This document shows positions 19,339 through 28,049 of a DNA stretch of 64,000 nt, piece by piece. Every line of letters begins with the position of its first letter. Positions within the stretch are counted from its first letter, which is position 1. The translations under genes and the position numbers were made by a program. Source of the DNA: Ruminococcus sp. (lineage in GTDB: Bacteria; Bacillota_A; Clostridia; Oscillospirales; Acutalibacteraceae); the NCBI GenBank assembly GCA_017481395.1, contig JAFUPE010000073.1:1-64000 (forward strand), written 5' to 3'. Under the pieces are notes generated by a model, which saw only the letters and a list, made by a program, of their open reading frames with translations, was not told the origin of the DNA and did not search any database.

Positions 19339-19581
19339 ATGTTAAAAGCTTTCGGTGATATTTGTAAAGTAGACCGATTAGGAAGAATTGTTATTCCAGT
19401 AAAAGTCAGAAGAATGTTTGATTTAGGCGAAAACAGCCCCTTGGAGTTGTTTATTGAGGACGATAAAATTGTTTTAAAAAAATATTTGCCTCAGTGTGTT
19501 TTTTGCGGTAATTCCGAGGAACTTAAGGAATATAAAGGAAATCACATATGCAAATGCTGTTTGAAGGAATTATCTGAATAA
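19339..19581 (+). CDS. AbrB/SpoVT-family transcriptional regulator with C-terminal zinc ribbon
   Basis: About 80 residues. The first 45 form a swapped-hairpin AbrB-type DNA-binding domain: DICKVDRLGRIVIPVKVRRMFDL... ELFIEDDKIVLKKY. The last 30 carry two CxxC pairs (CVFCG ... CKCC), a small zinc ribbon. The ATG at 19339 is chosen because GGGAGG lies 8 nt upstream; an earlier in-frame TTG at 19324 would place the ribosome-binding site inside the gene. AbrB/Abh/SpoVT relatives control transition-state and sporulation genes; target genes here are unknown. Confidence 0.85.
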   Translation: MLKAFGDICKVDRLGRIVIPVKVRRMFDLGENSPLELFIEDDKIVLKKYLPQCVFCGNSEELKEYKGNHICKCCLKELSE

Positions 19582-19588
19582 AAATGTC

Positions 19589-19617
19589 TTGACAAACTCA
19601 TAGTTTTGCCTCATTAT
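19589..19617 (+). promoter_or_regulatory. Possible promoter of dCMP deaminase gene
   Basis: Perfect TTGACA, 17-bp spacer and a poor -10 (CATTAT). It lies in the 67-nt gap after the AbrB-like gene. The weak -10 makes this uncertain. Confidence 0.45.
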
Positions 19618-19648
19618 TAAATTGAAGTAAACTAACTGGAGGATTATT

Positions 19649-20140
19649 ATGTTTACAAGAATTGATAAGGAAAATTACTACCTCGACATTGCAGAAACAG
19701 TTTTGGAAAGAGGAACCTGCTTAAGACGTAATTTTGGTGCTATTATTGTAAATAACGACCAGATTATTTCTACAGGTTATGTCGGTGCACCCAGAGGCAG
19801 AAAGAACTGTATTGACCTTGGATACTGCCAAAGAGAAGCCATGAACATTCCCAGAGGTGAACGCTATGAGCTTTGCAGAAGCGTACATGCTGAAATGAAT
19901 GCTATTATTCATGCTTCAAGAGACAGGATGCTTGGTGCAACTTTGTACCTTGTGGGCAAAGAACAAGGCAGCGGTGCTTACGTTGAAAATGCAAGTGCCT
20001 GTGCTATGTGCAAGCGAGCAATTATCAACGCGGGTATTACTCGAGTTGTTATAAGAAACAACAAAACCAAGTTTACTGCACTTTACGTAGAAGACTGGAT
20101 TGAAAACGACGATTCACTTGCAGAAAAATTTGGATACTAA
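19649..20140 (+). CDS. Deoxycytidylate (dCMP) deaminase family protein
   Basis: 163 residues. Zinc-site residues are visible: the His/Glu motif SVHAEMNAII (about 88-97) and the Cys pair in ASACAMCKRAIINAG (about 123-137). Start-proximal CLRRNFGAIIVNNDQIISTGYVGAPRG is characteristic of the ComEB/dCMP deaminase group, which makes dUMP for thymidylate synthesis. The second motif lacks the usual Pro before Cys. GGAGG precedes the ATG by 8 nt. Other zinc-dependent deaminases (for example of the Tad or riboflavin type) are less likely given the inserted RGRKNCIDLGYCQRE segment. Confidence 0.88.
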   Translation: MFTRIDKENYYLDIAETVLERGTCLRRNFGAIIVNNDQIISTGYVGAPRGRKNCIDLGYCQREAMNIPRGERYELCRSVHAEMNAIIHASRDRMLGATLYLVGKEQGSGAYVENASACAMCKRAIINAGITRVVIRNNKTKFTALYVEDWIENDDSLAEKFGY

Positions 20141-20145
20141 ACCTT

Positions 20146-20176
20146 AGAGCCGTACGATAATGTTACGGCTCTTTTT
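20146..20176. terminator. Bidirectional terminator
   Basis: A perfect 9-bp stem (agagccgta / tacggctct) with a 9-nt loop and five T on the plus strand. The stop codon of the convergent lipoprotein gene lies at the loop-stem edge, so the hairpin overlaps that gene's last codons. Confidence 0.8.
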
Positions 20177-20534
20177 CATTTATCGCAGTAAACGTAAGCT
20201 CATAATCGTTATGACTCAGCACTACGCGGTCTTTGTACACCTTGTAGCCGAAGGTGTAGGTTTTGCAAAGGGTTGTGCTTGTAATGTAAAAATTATCTTT
20301 ATCCACTGCAAAAACTCCGCAAACAGATGCTATAATGCCTTGCGAGTCTTTAATAATCAGCTCGGCTTCTGAGGAGTCAACATCAAATTTAAGCTCACCG
20401 CATATACCGCTTTGATTAGTTACATGCCATGTTTTGCTTAAAAGCTCGTCGGCTGAGGTTAAATTAACCGACTTGCAGGAAGTAAAAATTAAAGCAAAAG
20501 TAATTATACACAATATAAATGATAAACGCTTCAT
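20163..20534 (-). CDS. Small predicted lipoprotein, function unknown
   Basis: 123 residues. A lipoprotein signal peptide is clear: MKR, a hydrophobic core (LSFILCIITFALIF) and the lipobox FTSC with Cys at about 20. The mature part is beta-rich with alternating hydrophobic residues (LIIKDSQGIIASVCGVFAVDKDNFYI), similar in look to small lipocalin-like or DUF4923-like secreted proteins, but no family is recognised. GGGAG precedes the ATG. It stands alone, divergent from the DUF2804 gene. It would sit on the outer face of the cytoplasmic membrane. Confidence 0.75.
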   Translation of the reverse strand: MKRLSFILCIITFALIFTSCKSVNLTSADELLSKTWHVTNQSGICGELKFDVDSSEAELIIKDSQGIIASVCGVFAVDKDNFYITSTTLCKTYTFGYKVYKDRVVLSHNDYELTFTAINEKEP

Positions 20535-20567
20535 AAAATTCTCCCAAAATTAACTAAGCTAAAGGTA

Positions 20568-20595
20568 TTGCACAAAGGCGTAAATAATGTATAAT
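20568..20595 (+). promoter_or_regulatory. Promoter of DUF2804 gene
   Basis: TTGCAC, 16-bp spacer, TATAAT (perfect -10), about 30 nt before the GTG start. Confidence 0.65.
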
Positions 20596-20626
20596 AGTAC
20601 ACAGAGTTTATGCAGGAGGTGGCACT

Positions 20627-21628
20627 GTGCAGCGTGAAATACTCGGTGAAAAAAATATTTTTGATGAAAGCGGTAAAGTAAGCTGTGCAGGTTGGAGCCG
20701 AAAGCCTGACTTTGTTTTTGACAAAACACTTTGCAAAAACAGATTTACACTTAACGAACGAGACAGCTATCTTATTACCGGTGACGGGGCGGCTATTTAT
20801 CTTTCTATTGCTGAAAAAGGCATTAACTCTGAGGTTACTGCTGTTATTGTTGACCTTAACACAGGCGAACAGGATTTTCGCACTCTTAAAAAGTATATGT
20901 CTTTAGGAAAGCTAAGTATGCCTGCTTCCAGCAAAAACGGCGACGTTACTTTTACCGATACAAGGGTGGGGATGAATTTCTCCAACACAGCTCTAAACAG
21001 ATATATCAGATGCGAGTTTGTTGATTTTTGTAAAGAGAAAACACTATACATTAATTTAGAGCTTAAGGAAAGAATTGACGAAAGCTTTAATATTTTAATC
21101 CCTGCAAAGGATAACCCAAAAAGCTTTTTTCTTAAAAGATTTTTGCCCGCTATGAGTGCGTCAGGCGTTGTACGTTGCGGCGGTGCTGAGTATAATCTTA
21201 ATAAAGACCACACATTTGCCTTGCTTGATTGGCAGAGGTTTTCGCTTTCACAAAAGGCTTGCTACCATGCTTTATATGCCAACACCGAAATTGAAGGACA
21301 TCAGTTTGCACTTTGCCTTGCAGGCGGTGTCGGTGATACGTCGCTGGGTACTGAAAACTGCTTTTTCTTGGATGGTAAAATTCACAAATTTGCCTCTGTA
21401 AAAGCAATAGGTAAAGAGGAAAGACCTGACAAACCTTGGAAGTTTTCGGCTGGCTCTGCTTTAGAGCTTACATTTAAGCCTTCCATTAAATCAGGCAAGC
21501 TTCTGAGCGTTAATACAGGAGGCAAGACCTTGGTTTTTGGCGAGCTTTACGGGTATATCAAGCAGATTGATACCGACAGACTTATGCTGGACGCTGTGCC
21601 TGCACACATGGAATTTTCGATAATATAA
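20627..21628 (+). CDS. DUF2804 domain-containing protein
   Basis: 333 residues starting at GTG with GGAGG 7 nt upstream. No signal peptide or membrane helix. The opening (QREILGEKNIFDESGKVSCAGWSRKP) and the beta-sandwich-like body with repeated aromatic strands (RYIRCEFVDFCKEK, WQRFSLSQKACYHALYANTE) match what I know of DUF2804, a family of unknown function found in bacteria and fungi that resembles hydroxyneurosporene synthase-type beta barrels. The final codons lie in the long hairpin shared with the convergent LCP gene. Confidence 0.75.
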   Translation: MQREILGEKNIFDESGKVSCAGWSRKPDFVFDKTLCKNRFTLNERDSYLITGDGAAIYLSIAEKGINSEVTAVIVDLNTGEQDFRTLKKYMSLGKLSMPASSKNGDVTFTDTRVGMNFSNTALNRYIRCEFVDFCKEKTLYINLELKERIDESFNILIPAKDNPKSFFLKRFLPAMSASGVVRCGGAEYNLNKDHTFALLDWQRFSLSQKACYHALYANTEIEGHQFALCLAGGVGDTSLGTENCFFLDGKIHKFASVKAIGKEERPDKPWKFSAGSALELTFKPSIKSGKLLSVNTGGKTLVFGELYGYIKQIDTDRLMLDAVPAHMEFSII

Positions 21629-21704
21629 AAGCAATCAGGTGGCTTATGAGCGATACTATTAACGTAGTGTCACTCATAAGCCACCTGATTAATCTTTTAT
21701 ATTA
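21621..21704. repeat. Long near-perfect inverted repeat (84 nt) between convergent genes, probable bidirectional terminator
   Basis: Arms: 11 bp (taatataaaag / cttttatatta), a small bulge (1 versus 3 nt), 18 bp perfect (aatcaggtggcttatgag / ctcataagccacctgatt), one mismatch, 7 bp with one G-U, and a 6-nt loop (ttaacg). Both stop codons (DUF2804 on plus, LCP on minus) fall inside the outer 11-bp arm. Four T follow the 18-bp stem in both directions, so it can act as a terminator both ways, but it is far longer than the other terminators here. Confidence 0.85.
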
Positions 21705-22779
21705 CACTTTCTTCATAAATAAATTCTGCAACCGTACGTCGTGCCAAATTCCAGTCAACAATAGCGAGGCAATCGCCAGCTTCGTTCTTTACAGATTCCC
21801 AGTTATCCTCAGGCATCGAAAGCTCTTCCATATCGTAGCCCAGATAAGTTATGGCACCTGCAACCAAAGTAGTAACCTCACTGCTTTTGAGATTTGTGGT
21901 GATATTGGGACCTACCGCATTTACAATCTGCACTATATCGGTTAGTGATGCAGAAGAACGGAGCTTGTCCATTACAGCGTCAAGAAAAGCTCGCTGACGC
22001 TCTACCCTGCCCCAATCGTCACCCATATAAAAGTACTGACCGTTAACGTAACCGCCGCGGTTTCTGGCGTGCCAGAGAGCCTGCTGACCATTAAGGTGAA
22101 CAATACCCTCTTCGGTATCCCAAGGCAGGTAGTCATCCTGACCGTTCTGTGCAACCTGTGCATTGATATACTGGATTTCATCATAGGTAAGCTCAATATC
22201 TACGCCGTCCATAATATCAACAATATCCTTGAAGGTTTCGAAGTTAACAACTGCATAGCGGTCAATCTTGATACCAAAGTTCGCTTCGATTGTTTTAATA
22301 GAAAGCTCGGCACCGCCTAAGGCGTAGGCACCGTTTAGCTTCCATGAATAGTAGCCGGGAATTGAAATGTAAGTGTCACGAAGGAATGAGGTAAGCTTGA
22401 TTTTTTCGTGTCGGTTATCGATTGACATTAAAATTATTGTGTCCGAATTTCCTGAATCGCCGTACTGGTCGGCACCAAAAAGAAGAACATTAAGCACATA
22501 TGGGTCGGAAAGAAGATTTCCCGAGTTAGTATCTAAGGTTAAAATTTCGGGCTCGGTATAAATTACAGAGCCGTCGGCATCAGTGCTGACAACGTTACTT
22601 TGAGTGTCAACATCCTGATAACCAATACTTGTAAGGGTTTTATAGTATGCCAAGGATGCCACACCGCCAATAAGACATAAGACTGCAAGCAAAGCACAAA
22701 TAAGCTTTGTAATTATAAGTCTTTTGCGACGTTTTTTTATTTCTGCGGCATTTTTTCGAGCCATTCTTTCTTGAGTCAT
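21697..22779 (-). CDS. LytR-CpsA-Psr (LCP) family cell-wall glycopolymer transferase
   Basis: About 360 residues. A basic cytoplasmic N-terminus (ARKNAAEIKKRRKR) precedes one transmembrane helix (LIITKLICALLAVLCLIGGVASL). The extracellular LCP domain shows GADQYGDSGNSDTIILMSIDN (the pyrophosphate-binding entry), KLTSFLRDTYISIPG with the conserved Arg, and later HARNRGG. LCP proteins move lipid-linked glycopolymers such as teichoic acids or capsule onto peptidoglycan. AGGTGA is 5 nt from the ATG at 22779; a GTG at 22788 overlaps the ribosome-binding site. A TATAAT box with a Spo0A-like box lies upstream. Confidence 0.92.
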   Translation of the reverse strand: MTQERMARKNAAEIKKRRKRLIITKLICALLAVLCLIGGVASLAYYKTLTSIGYQDVDTQSNVVSTDADGSVIYTEPEILTLDTNSGNLLSDPYVLNVLLFGADQYGDSGNSDTIILMSIDNRHEKIKLTSFLRDTYISIPGYYSWKLNGAYALGGAELSIKTIEANFGIKIDRYAVVNFETFKDIVDIMDGVDIELTYDEIQYINAQVAQNGQDDYLPWDTEEGIVHLNGQQALWHARNRGGYVNGQYFYMGDDWGRVERQRAFLDAVMDKLRSSASLTDIVQIVNAVGPNITTNLKSSEVTTLVAGAITYLGYDMEELSMPEDNWESVKNEAGDCLAIVDWNLARRTVAEFIYEESVI

Positions 22780-22817
22780 ATATATCACCTGTCGGTTATA
22801 AATTAAAATACGTTGTC

Positions 22818-22851
22818 ATTATACTACCTATTTCGACAAGATATATTCCAA
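22818..22851 (-). promoter_or_regulatory. Possible LCP promoter with a Spo0A box in a 22-bp spacer
   Basis: Minus strand: TTGGAA (22851-22846), 22-bp spacer, TATAAT (22823-22818). The spacer contains TGTCGAA, an exact Spo0A box. A 17-bp spaced -35 is not present. Could be chance, since the box is only 7 nt. Confidence 0.4.
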
Positions 22852-22881
22852 ATAAGAATTATAACTTAATTAAATATATTT

Positions 22882-22912
22882 AAAAACAGCACCCGCAATT
22901 GGGTGCTGTTTT
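22882..22912 (-). terminator. Terminator of V-ATPase operon
   Basis: Minus strand: stem aacagcaccc / gggtgctgtt with a 6-nt loop, then TTTTTaaa. It follows the last gene (subunit D) by about 10 nt. Confidence 0.88.
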
Positions 22913-22920
22913 GCTGTCAA

Positions 22921-23568
22921 TTAATATCCATGAGCTTCTTTTAGCATCATGTCCTTGACCTTCATAAGTCGGGTCTGGGTGGCACGCTCGTTTTCATCAA
23001 GCTTCATTGTAATAAACTTAATATTCGCCTTGGTTTCAGGAATCATAACGTGTTCTAAAGCATTTACCCTACGTCTGGTCTTTTCAATCTCGTCAGCCAT
23101 AAGCTGGCAGGACTTTTCTACCTCGGCAAGACGCAGCATATCGGGCAGAATGTGAGACAGCGAGCTTATAGCATCGTCCAAATCACAAGAAGTAAAAGCC
23201 AGACCGTAACAAAACATATCGTTAGTGTCGGGGGTGCGGTAGTTGATTTTATACTGAGGCACCTCGACACTCATAATGTTCTTGCTTGAAACGGTAAGAG
23301 AAACCTCCTGTTTAGGAGCAAGCATAGCGGCTGAAAGAGACTCAGCCGACATAGAAGCAGAAGCTAAAACAAAGTTTTTATTTGCCTCGGTTATAGCCTT
23401 CTCTACCTTTTCACGAAGCTGTTTATTTAGTTTTACCATGTCGAGAAACTGACGCATAAGCTCGTCCCGCTTATCTTTTAAAAGCTTGTGACCCTTTGTT
23501 GCGGTTGCAAGCTTTTTCTTAAGTCGGGTAAGCTCCATACGGGTCGGGTTAACCTGTTTTGTAGCCAT
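22921..23568 (-). CDS. ntpD: V-type ATP synthase/ATPase subunit D
   Basis: 215 residues, mostly long coiled-coil helices at both ends, with the conserved opening NPTRMELTRLKKKLATATKGHKLLKDKRDELM and a C-terminal RRRVNALEHVMIPETKANIKFI. Subunit D is the central rotor axle connecting the A3B3 head to the membrane ring. It is the last gene of the operon, 14 nt after subunit B. Length and both signatures match the family. Confidence 0.95.
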   Translation of the reverse strand: MATKQVNPTRMELTRLKKKLATATKGHKLLKDKRDELMRQFLDMVKLNKQLREKVEKAITEANKNFVLASASMSAESLSAAMLAPKQEVSLTVSSKNIMSVEVPQYKINYRTPDTNDMFCYGLAFTSCDLDDAISSLSHILPDMLRLAEVEKSCQLMADEIEKTRRRVNALEHVMIPETKANIKFITMKLDENERATQTRLMKVKDMMLKEAHGY

Positions 23569-23582
23569 ATTGTGTCTCCGAT

Positions 23583-24956
23583 TTACTTTTTGTCGTAGTA
23601 AAGGTCAAGGTATTTGTCGTCAATTCGCTTAAGCTCGCTTCTGGGAAGTATTCTGAGAAGCTCCCAGCCTAAATCAAGAGTTTCTTCAATGCTTCTGTCT
23701 GCATTATAGCCCTGTGAAACATAACGGTTTTCGAACTCTTCGGCAAACTTTGCATAAAGCTTGTCGATATCGGTTAAAGCTGCCTCGCCAAGGATAACCA
23801 TAAGCTCCTTAGCCTCTTTGCCTCGGGCGTAAGCTGAGAAAAGCTGATTCATTGTATTAGAGTGGTCAGCCCTTGTTTTGCCATCGCCTATACCCTTATC
23901 CTTAAGACGTGAAAGTGAAGGCAGAACATCAATAGGCGGAGTTACGCCCTTGCGGTAAAGCTCTCGGGAAAGGATAATCTGTCCCTCGGTTATATAACCT
24001 GTAAGGTCAGGTATGGGATGGGTTTTATCGTCCTCGGGCATTGTAAGAATGGGAATAAGTGTAATAGAACCCTTTTTACCGCGAAGTCTTCCTGCACGCT
24101 CATAAAGGGTTGCAAGGTCGGTATACATATAGCCGGGATAACCTCGTCTGCCGGGGACTTCTTTACGTGCGGCTGAAACCTCACGAAGTGCATCAGCATA
24201 GTTTGTGATATCGGTAAGGATAACAAGAACGTGCATATCCTCTTCAAAAGCAAGATATTCGGCGGCAGTAAGAGCCATTTTGGGAGTAGAAATTCTCTCA
24301 ATGGCTGGGTCGTTTGCAAGATTCACAAACATAACCGTACGGTCAATAGCACCTGTTTCCTTGAAGCTTTCTACAAAGAAGTTAGACTCCTCAAAGGTGA
24401 TACCCATAGCAGCAAAAACAACCGCGAACGGCTCGTCGGTGCCTCTTACCTTAGCCTGACGTGCAATCTGGGCGGCAAGGTTTGCATGAGGAAGACCTGA
24501 AGCTGAAAAAATAGGCAGCTTCTGACCACGCACAAGAGTGTTAAGTCCATCGATTGCCGAAACACCTGTCTCGATAAATTCCTGAGGATAATTTCTGGCT
24601 GCAGGGTTCATTGGCACGCCGTTAATATCAACACGCTTCGTAGGGAGAATTTCGGGACCGCCGTCAATAGGTCTGCCCATACCGTCGAATACTCGTGAAA
24701 GCATATCCTTTGACACGGCAAGCTCCATACTTCTGCCTAAAAATCTTACCTTGGAATTAGAAAGGTTGATGCCTGCGGCAGAGTCGAAAAGCTGTAAAAG
24801 TGCGTTGGATCCGTTAATTTCGAGCACTTTACAACGGCGAACCTCGCCGTTTGCAAGCTCAATCTCGCCAAGTTCGTTGTAAGCTACTCCTTCAACGTCT
24901 TTTACAAGCATAAGAGGACCTGCTACCTCCTGAATGGTTCTGTATTCTCTTGGCAT
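23583..24956 (-). CDS. ntpB: V-type ATP synthase/ATPase subunit B
   Basis: 457 residues. Resembles the alpha/beta ATPase fold but with the degenerate P-loop of B subunits ([21 protein letters not shown]) and hence no catalysis. Other landmarks: [15 protein letters not shown] at the N-terminus, [16 protein letters not shown], and [32 protein letters not shown]. Alternates with subunit A in the hexameric head. Starts 1 nt after the stop of subunit A, so the two are coupled and made in equal amounts. Confidence 0.96.
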   Translation of the reverse strand: MPREYRTIQEVAGPLMLVKDVEGVAYNELGEIELANGEVRRCKVLEINGSNALLQLFDSAAGINLSNSKVRFLGRSMELAVSKDMLSRVFDGMGRPIDGGPEILPTKRVDINGVPMNPAARNYPQEFIETGVSAIDGLNTLVRGQKLPIFSASGLPHANLAAQIARQAKVRGTDEPFAVVFAAMGITFEESNFFVESFKETGAIDRTVMFVNLANDPAIERISTPKMALTAAEYLAFEEDMHVLVILTDITNYADALREVSAARKEVPGRRGYPGYMYTDLATLYERAGRLRGKKGSITLIPILTMPEDDKTHPIPDLTGYITEGQIILSRELYRKGVTPPIDVLPSLSRLKDKGIGDGKTRADHSNTMNQLFSAYARGKEAKELMVILGEAALTDIDKLYAKFAEEFENRYVSQGYNADRSIEETLDLGWELLRILPRSELKRIDDKYLDLYYDKK

Positions 24957-24957
24957 A

Positions 24958-26736
24958 TTAATCCTCTCCTTTTGCTATTGCTTCATTTATTTCCTTATCG
25001 AGAACGAAAAGAATTTCGTCATAAGCCTTGTTGATTTCTTCAACGGGAACATATTTAAATCTGCCGATTGCCTCTCTTGAAGGCAAAGAAACCAAGCTTT
25101 CGATATTTGCACCGTCTCTTAAAGCAGACAGTGCTTTGTCGTAATAAGCCAAAATCAGCTTCATCATAATGTGCTGTTTTGTAAGGGGTGTGTAGGTGTC
25201 GACCTCGTGGAAAGCATTCTGATGCAGATAGTCCTCACGAATTGAGCGAGCGACTTCAAGCTTTAAACGGTCGGGTGAAGAAAGAGCATCCATACCAACA
25301 AGCTTTACGATTTCTTCAAGCTCGGATTCTTCCTGAAGAAGCTGCATAAGACGTCCGCGCATGCTCATCCAATCTGACGACACGGTTTCGTTAAACCATT
25401 TTGACAGAGTATCAGTATAAAGCGAATAGCTGGTAAGCCAGTTAAGTGCAGGGAAATGACGCTTGTAAGCCAGAGAAGAATCAAGACCCCAGAACACCTT
25501 TACAATACGAAGTGTTGCCTGAGAAACAGGCTCGGAAATATCACCGCCGGGAGGAGAAACCGCACCAATTACTGAAAGAGAGCCGATTTTTGGTGCATTG
25601 GTATCTGTACCCAATATTTCCACCTTACCTGCACGTTCGTAAAACTGAGCAAGACGTGAACCAAGGTAAGCAGGGTAGCCTTCCTCGCCGGGCATTTCTT
25701 CAAGTCTGCCTGACATTTCTCTAAGTGCCTCTGCCCAACGCGAGGTTGAGTCGGCCATAAGTGCAACGGAATAACCCATGTCTCGGAAATATTCGGCAAT
25801 TGTGATACCTGTATAAATAGATGCCTCACGTGCGGCAACAGGCATATCGGAGGTATTGGCGATAAGCACAGTTCGCTCCATAAGTGACTTGCCTGTTTTG
25901 GGGTCGATAAGCTCGGGAAATTCGTTTAAAACATCGGTCATCTCGTTGCCGCGTTCGCCGCATCCGATATAAACAACGATATCAGCCTCAGCCCATTTTG
26001 CAAGCTGATGCTGTACTACTGTTTTACCTGAGCCGAAGGGACCGGGTACAGCTGCAACACCGCCCTTTGCAATGGGAAACAGTGTGTCGATAACACGCTG
26101 ACCTGTTACAAGAGGAGATTCAGGAGGAAGCTTTTTCTTGTAAGGTCTGCCCACTCTGACAGGCCACTTCTGCATTAAGGTAAGCTCTTTTTCCTCGCCG
26201 TTTTCGAGGGTAAGAACACAAACCACATCGGTAACTGTAAATTCGCCCTCTTTAATCTCTTTAACGGTACCTTTAAAGCTTGGTGGCACCATAATTTTAT
26301 GAAGAACTATGTCTGTTTCCTGAACTGTACCTATGGTATCACCGGCCTCTACCCTGTTACCTGCTGAAACCGTAGGAGTAAATTTCCACTTTTTCTCGCG
26401 GCTTAATGAGGGAACTTCGACACCACGCTCAAGGTTTGTACCGCAGACTTTCATAATATCCTCAAGAGGTCTTTGGATACCGTCATAAATATTAGAAATA
26501 AGACCGGGGCCAAGCTCAACGCTTAATGGTGAGCCTGTAGACTCAACAGGTGCACCTGGAGCAAGTCCCGATGTTTCTTCGTATACCTGAATTGAAGCGG
26601 CATCTCCGTGCATCTCGATAATTTCGCCGATAAGTCTGTGTTCGGAAACACGAACAACGTCAAAAAGGTTGGCATCCCTCATACCTTCAGCAATAACAAG
26701 GGGGCCTGCTACCTTTTTTATAGCACCTTTGCTCAT
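24958..26736 (-). CDS. ntpA: V-type ATP synthase/ATPase catalytic subunit A
   Basis: 592 residues, the standard length. Catalytic P-loop [17 protein letters not shown], the A-specific non-homologous insert (about 115-190), [25 protein letters not shown] and [17 protein letters not shown] are all intact. It hydrolyses or makes ATP at the A/B interfaces. SD is AAGGAT just before the ATG. The order E-C-F-A-B-D corresponds to the ntp operon of Enterococcus hirae. Confidence 0.97.
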   Translation of the reverse strand: MSKGAIKKVAGPLVIAEGMRDANLFDVVRVSEHRLIGEIIEMHGDAASIQVYEETSGLAPGAPVESTGSPLSVELGPGLISNIYDGIQRPLEDIMKVCGTNLERGVEVPSLSREKKWKFTPTVSAGNRVEAGDTIGTVQETDIVLHKIMVPPSFKGTVKEIKEGEFTVTDVVCVLTLENGEEKELTLMQKWPVRVGRPYKKKLPPESPLVTGQRVIDTLFPIAKGGVAAVPGPFGSGKTVVQHQLAKWAEADIVVYIGCGERGNEMTDVLNEFPELIDPKTGKSLMERTVLIANTSDMPVAAREASIYTGITIAEYFRDMGYSVALMADSTSRWAEALREMSGRLEEMPGEEGYPAYLGSRLAQFYERAGKVEILGTDTNAPKIGSLSVIGAVSPPGGDISEPVSQATLRIVKVFWGLDSSLAYKRHFPALNWLTSYSLYTDTLSKWFNETVSSDWMSMRGRLMQLLQEESELEEIVKLVGMDALSSPDRLKLEVARSIREDYLHQNAFHEVDTYTPLTKQHIMMKLILAYYDKALSALRDGANIESLVSLPSREAIGRFKYVPVEEINKAYDEILFVLDKEINEAIAKGED

Positions 26737-26762
26737 AAAAAATCATCCTTTCATGGATAATG

Positions 26763-27080
26763 TTAATCGTTAAAAATAATGTCGCTGCCAACAGCTTTTT
26801 CGACTGACTTTTTAACGTCAGCCATACCCCTGCCTGTATTACCCGATACACCGGGTATCTGAATAATTGCAGGAGAAGGCTTATATGAAAACTTAGCAAT
26901 TTCATCGCTTAATGTTGCGGCGAGGTGTTCGGTTATATAAATAACCGCATAATCGCTTTGGGTAAGCTTTTTAAAAATTGGCTCGGCGTCTTCTGCAAGC
27001 TCAACAAAAAAAACGTCAAGTCCAAGGGCGGCAAAGCCGTATATGCTTTCTTTGTCGCCTAAAACAGCAACTCTATACAT
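26763..27080 (-). CDS. ntpG: V-type ATP synthase/ATPase subunit F
   Basis: 105 residues, alpha/beta fold: MYRVAVLGDKESIYGFAALGLDVFFV at the N-terminus, then YAVIYITEHLAATL and PAIIQIPGVSGNTGRGM. Subunit F (NtpG in the E. hirae naming) binds subunit D in the central stalk. It overlaps the subunit C stop by 8 nt. Small but unmistakable from the context and the GDKES opening. Confidence 0.93.
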   Translation of the reverse strand: MYRVAVLGDKESIYGFAALGLDVFFVELAEDAEPIFKKLTQSDYAVIYITEHLAATLSDEIAKFSYKPSPAIIQIPGVSGNTGRGMADVKKSVEKAVGSDIIFND

Positions 27081-28041
27081 ACATTTCCCTTATCCTTTCG
27101 CTGATTTTACTGTCGTCAAGACCATTTTGCTTTGCAATCAAAATAAGACGAACAGCCTTGATTTCATTTTGTTTAGCCAAGATATAAGCAACCAGAGGTC
27201 CAATTGTAAAGGGTTCGGACTTTTGCTTTTTCATACCGTTTATAAGTAAGTCGTCACACCACTTTTCAAAAGCAGACATTGACTTTTTAATATAGGAAAC
27301 GGCATCTTTATATTTTGTAGTACCAAGATATGCACAGATTTCATCGAAGCCTTTGACCGCGCTTCGGGAAAGCTGTTCTTTGTCAAGTGTTTGGACATTT
27401 GACAACGCCTTGGCAAAAAATTCGTAAGATTTATTAAGCTTTGAGCCACGTACAGCTGTTTTAATATTAGCTGATGCTACGAAAAGCTCAGCATAATCCT
27501 TTATAACCGCATCCCTTGCATTCATTGCAAAATCCGATACAGCATCAAGGCACGCCTTGTCAATAATAACATCGCAAAGCTGTCCGTCGCCTGTTTTTAG
27601 CAGTGCATCAAAGGAAGTAGCAGCAGTTTCGGCTAACAAGTCGGGAAGGTCGGTATAATCGCGGTTTTTGACCTTTTCGAAAAGAACACCACCCTCTACC
27701 CTGCCGCCTGTAACAAGCATTGACTCAGGGGCTGTGTCTGAGTAAACAGACTTTACGCAAACCTTAAGGTTATGATAGTCATTTTGCAAGCGAAAAACGT
27801 CGAAAACGCTCATATCCTCAACAAGCTCTGACATTAATGACCAAAGCTTGTTTTGTTCGGCTGTGACGATGTCTGTGTTATCATTTATATTATCTCCACC
27901 GAAGCCAAGCTCAGCAAGAGTTCGAAGAACAGACTGGTAGTCCTTCTGAGAAATAAGACGATCGATTTCTTTTTTAGAGAATAGCCACTTTTCCTTCATC
28001 CTTATACGGGAAACAGCATAAGTAAAATCCTGAGATTTCAT
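27073..28041 (-). CDS. ntpC: V-type ATP synthase/ATPase subunit C
   Basis: 322 residues, almost entirely helical, with the family's FTYAVSRIRMKEKWLFSKKEIDRL opening, FRLQNDYHNLKVCVK and, near the C-terminus, FTIGPLVAYILAKQNEIKAVRLI. This subunit (AC39/Vma6 type) is the socket that joins the central stalk to the membrane ring. It follows subunit E by 8 nt and overlaps subunit F. Confidence 0.94.
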   Translation of the reverse strand: MKSQDFTYAVSRIRMKEKWLFSKKEIDRLISQKDYQSVLRTLAELGFGGDNINDNTDIVTAEQNKLWSLMSELVEDMSVFDVFRLQNDYHNLKVCVKSVYSDTAPESMLVTGGRVEGGVLFEKVKNRDYTDLPDLLAETAATSFDALLKTGDGQLCDVIIDKACLDAVSDFAMNARDAVIKDYAELFVASANIKTAVRGSKLNKSYEFFAKALSNVQTLDKEQLSRSAVKGFDEICAYLGTTKYKDAVSYIKKSMSAFEKWCDDLLINGMKKQKSEPFTIGPLVAYILAKQNEIKAVRLILIAKQNGLDDSKISERIREMYV

Positions 28042-28049
28042 AAGTCCTC

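Noticed and set aside
21621..21704. Insertion sequence ends
   Set aside because: No transposase and no flanking direct repeat seen around the inverted repeat.
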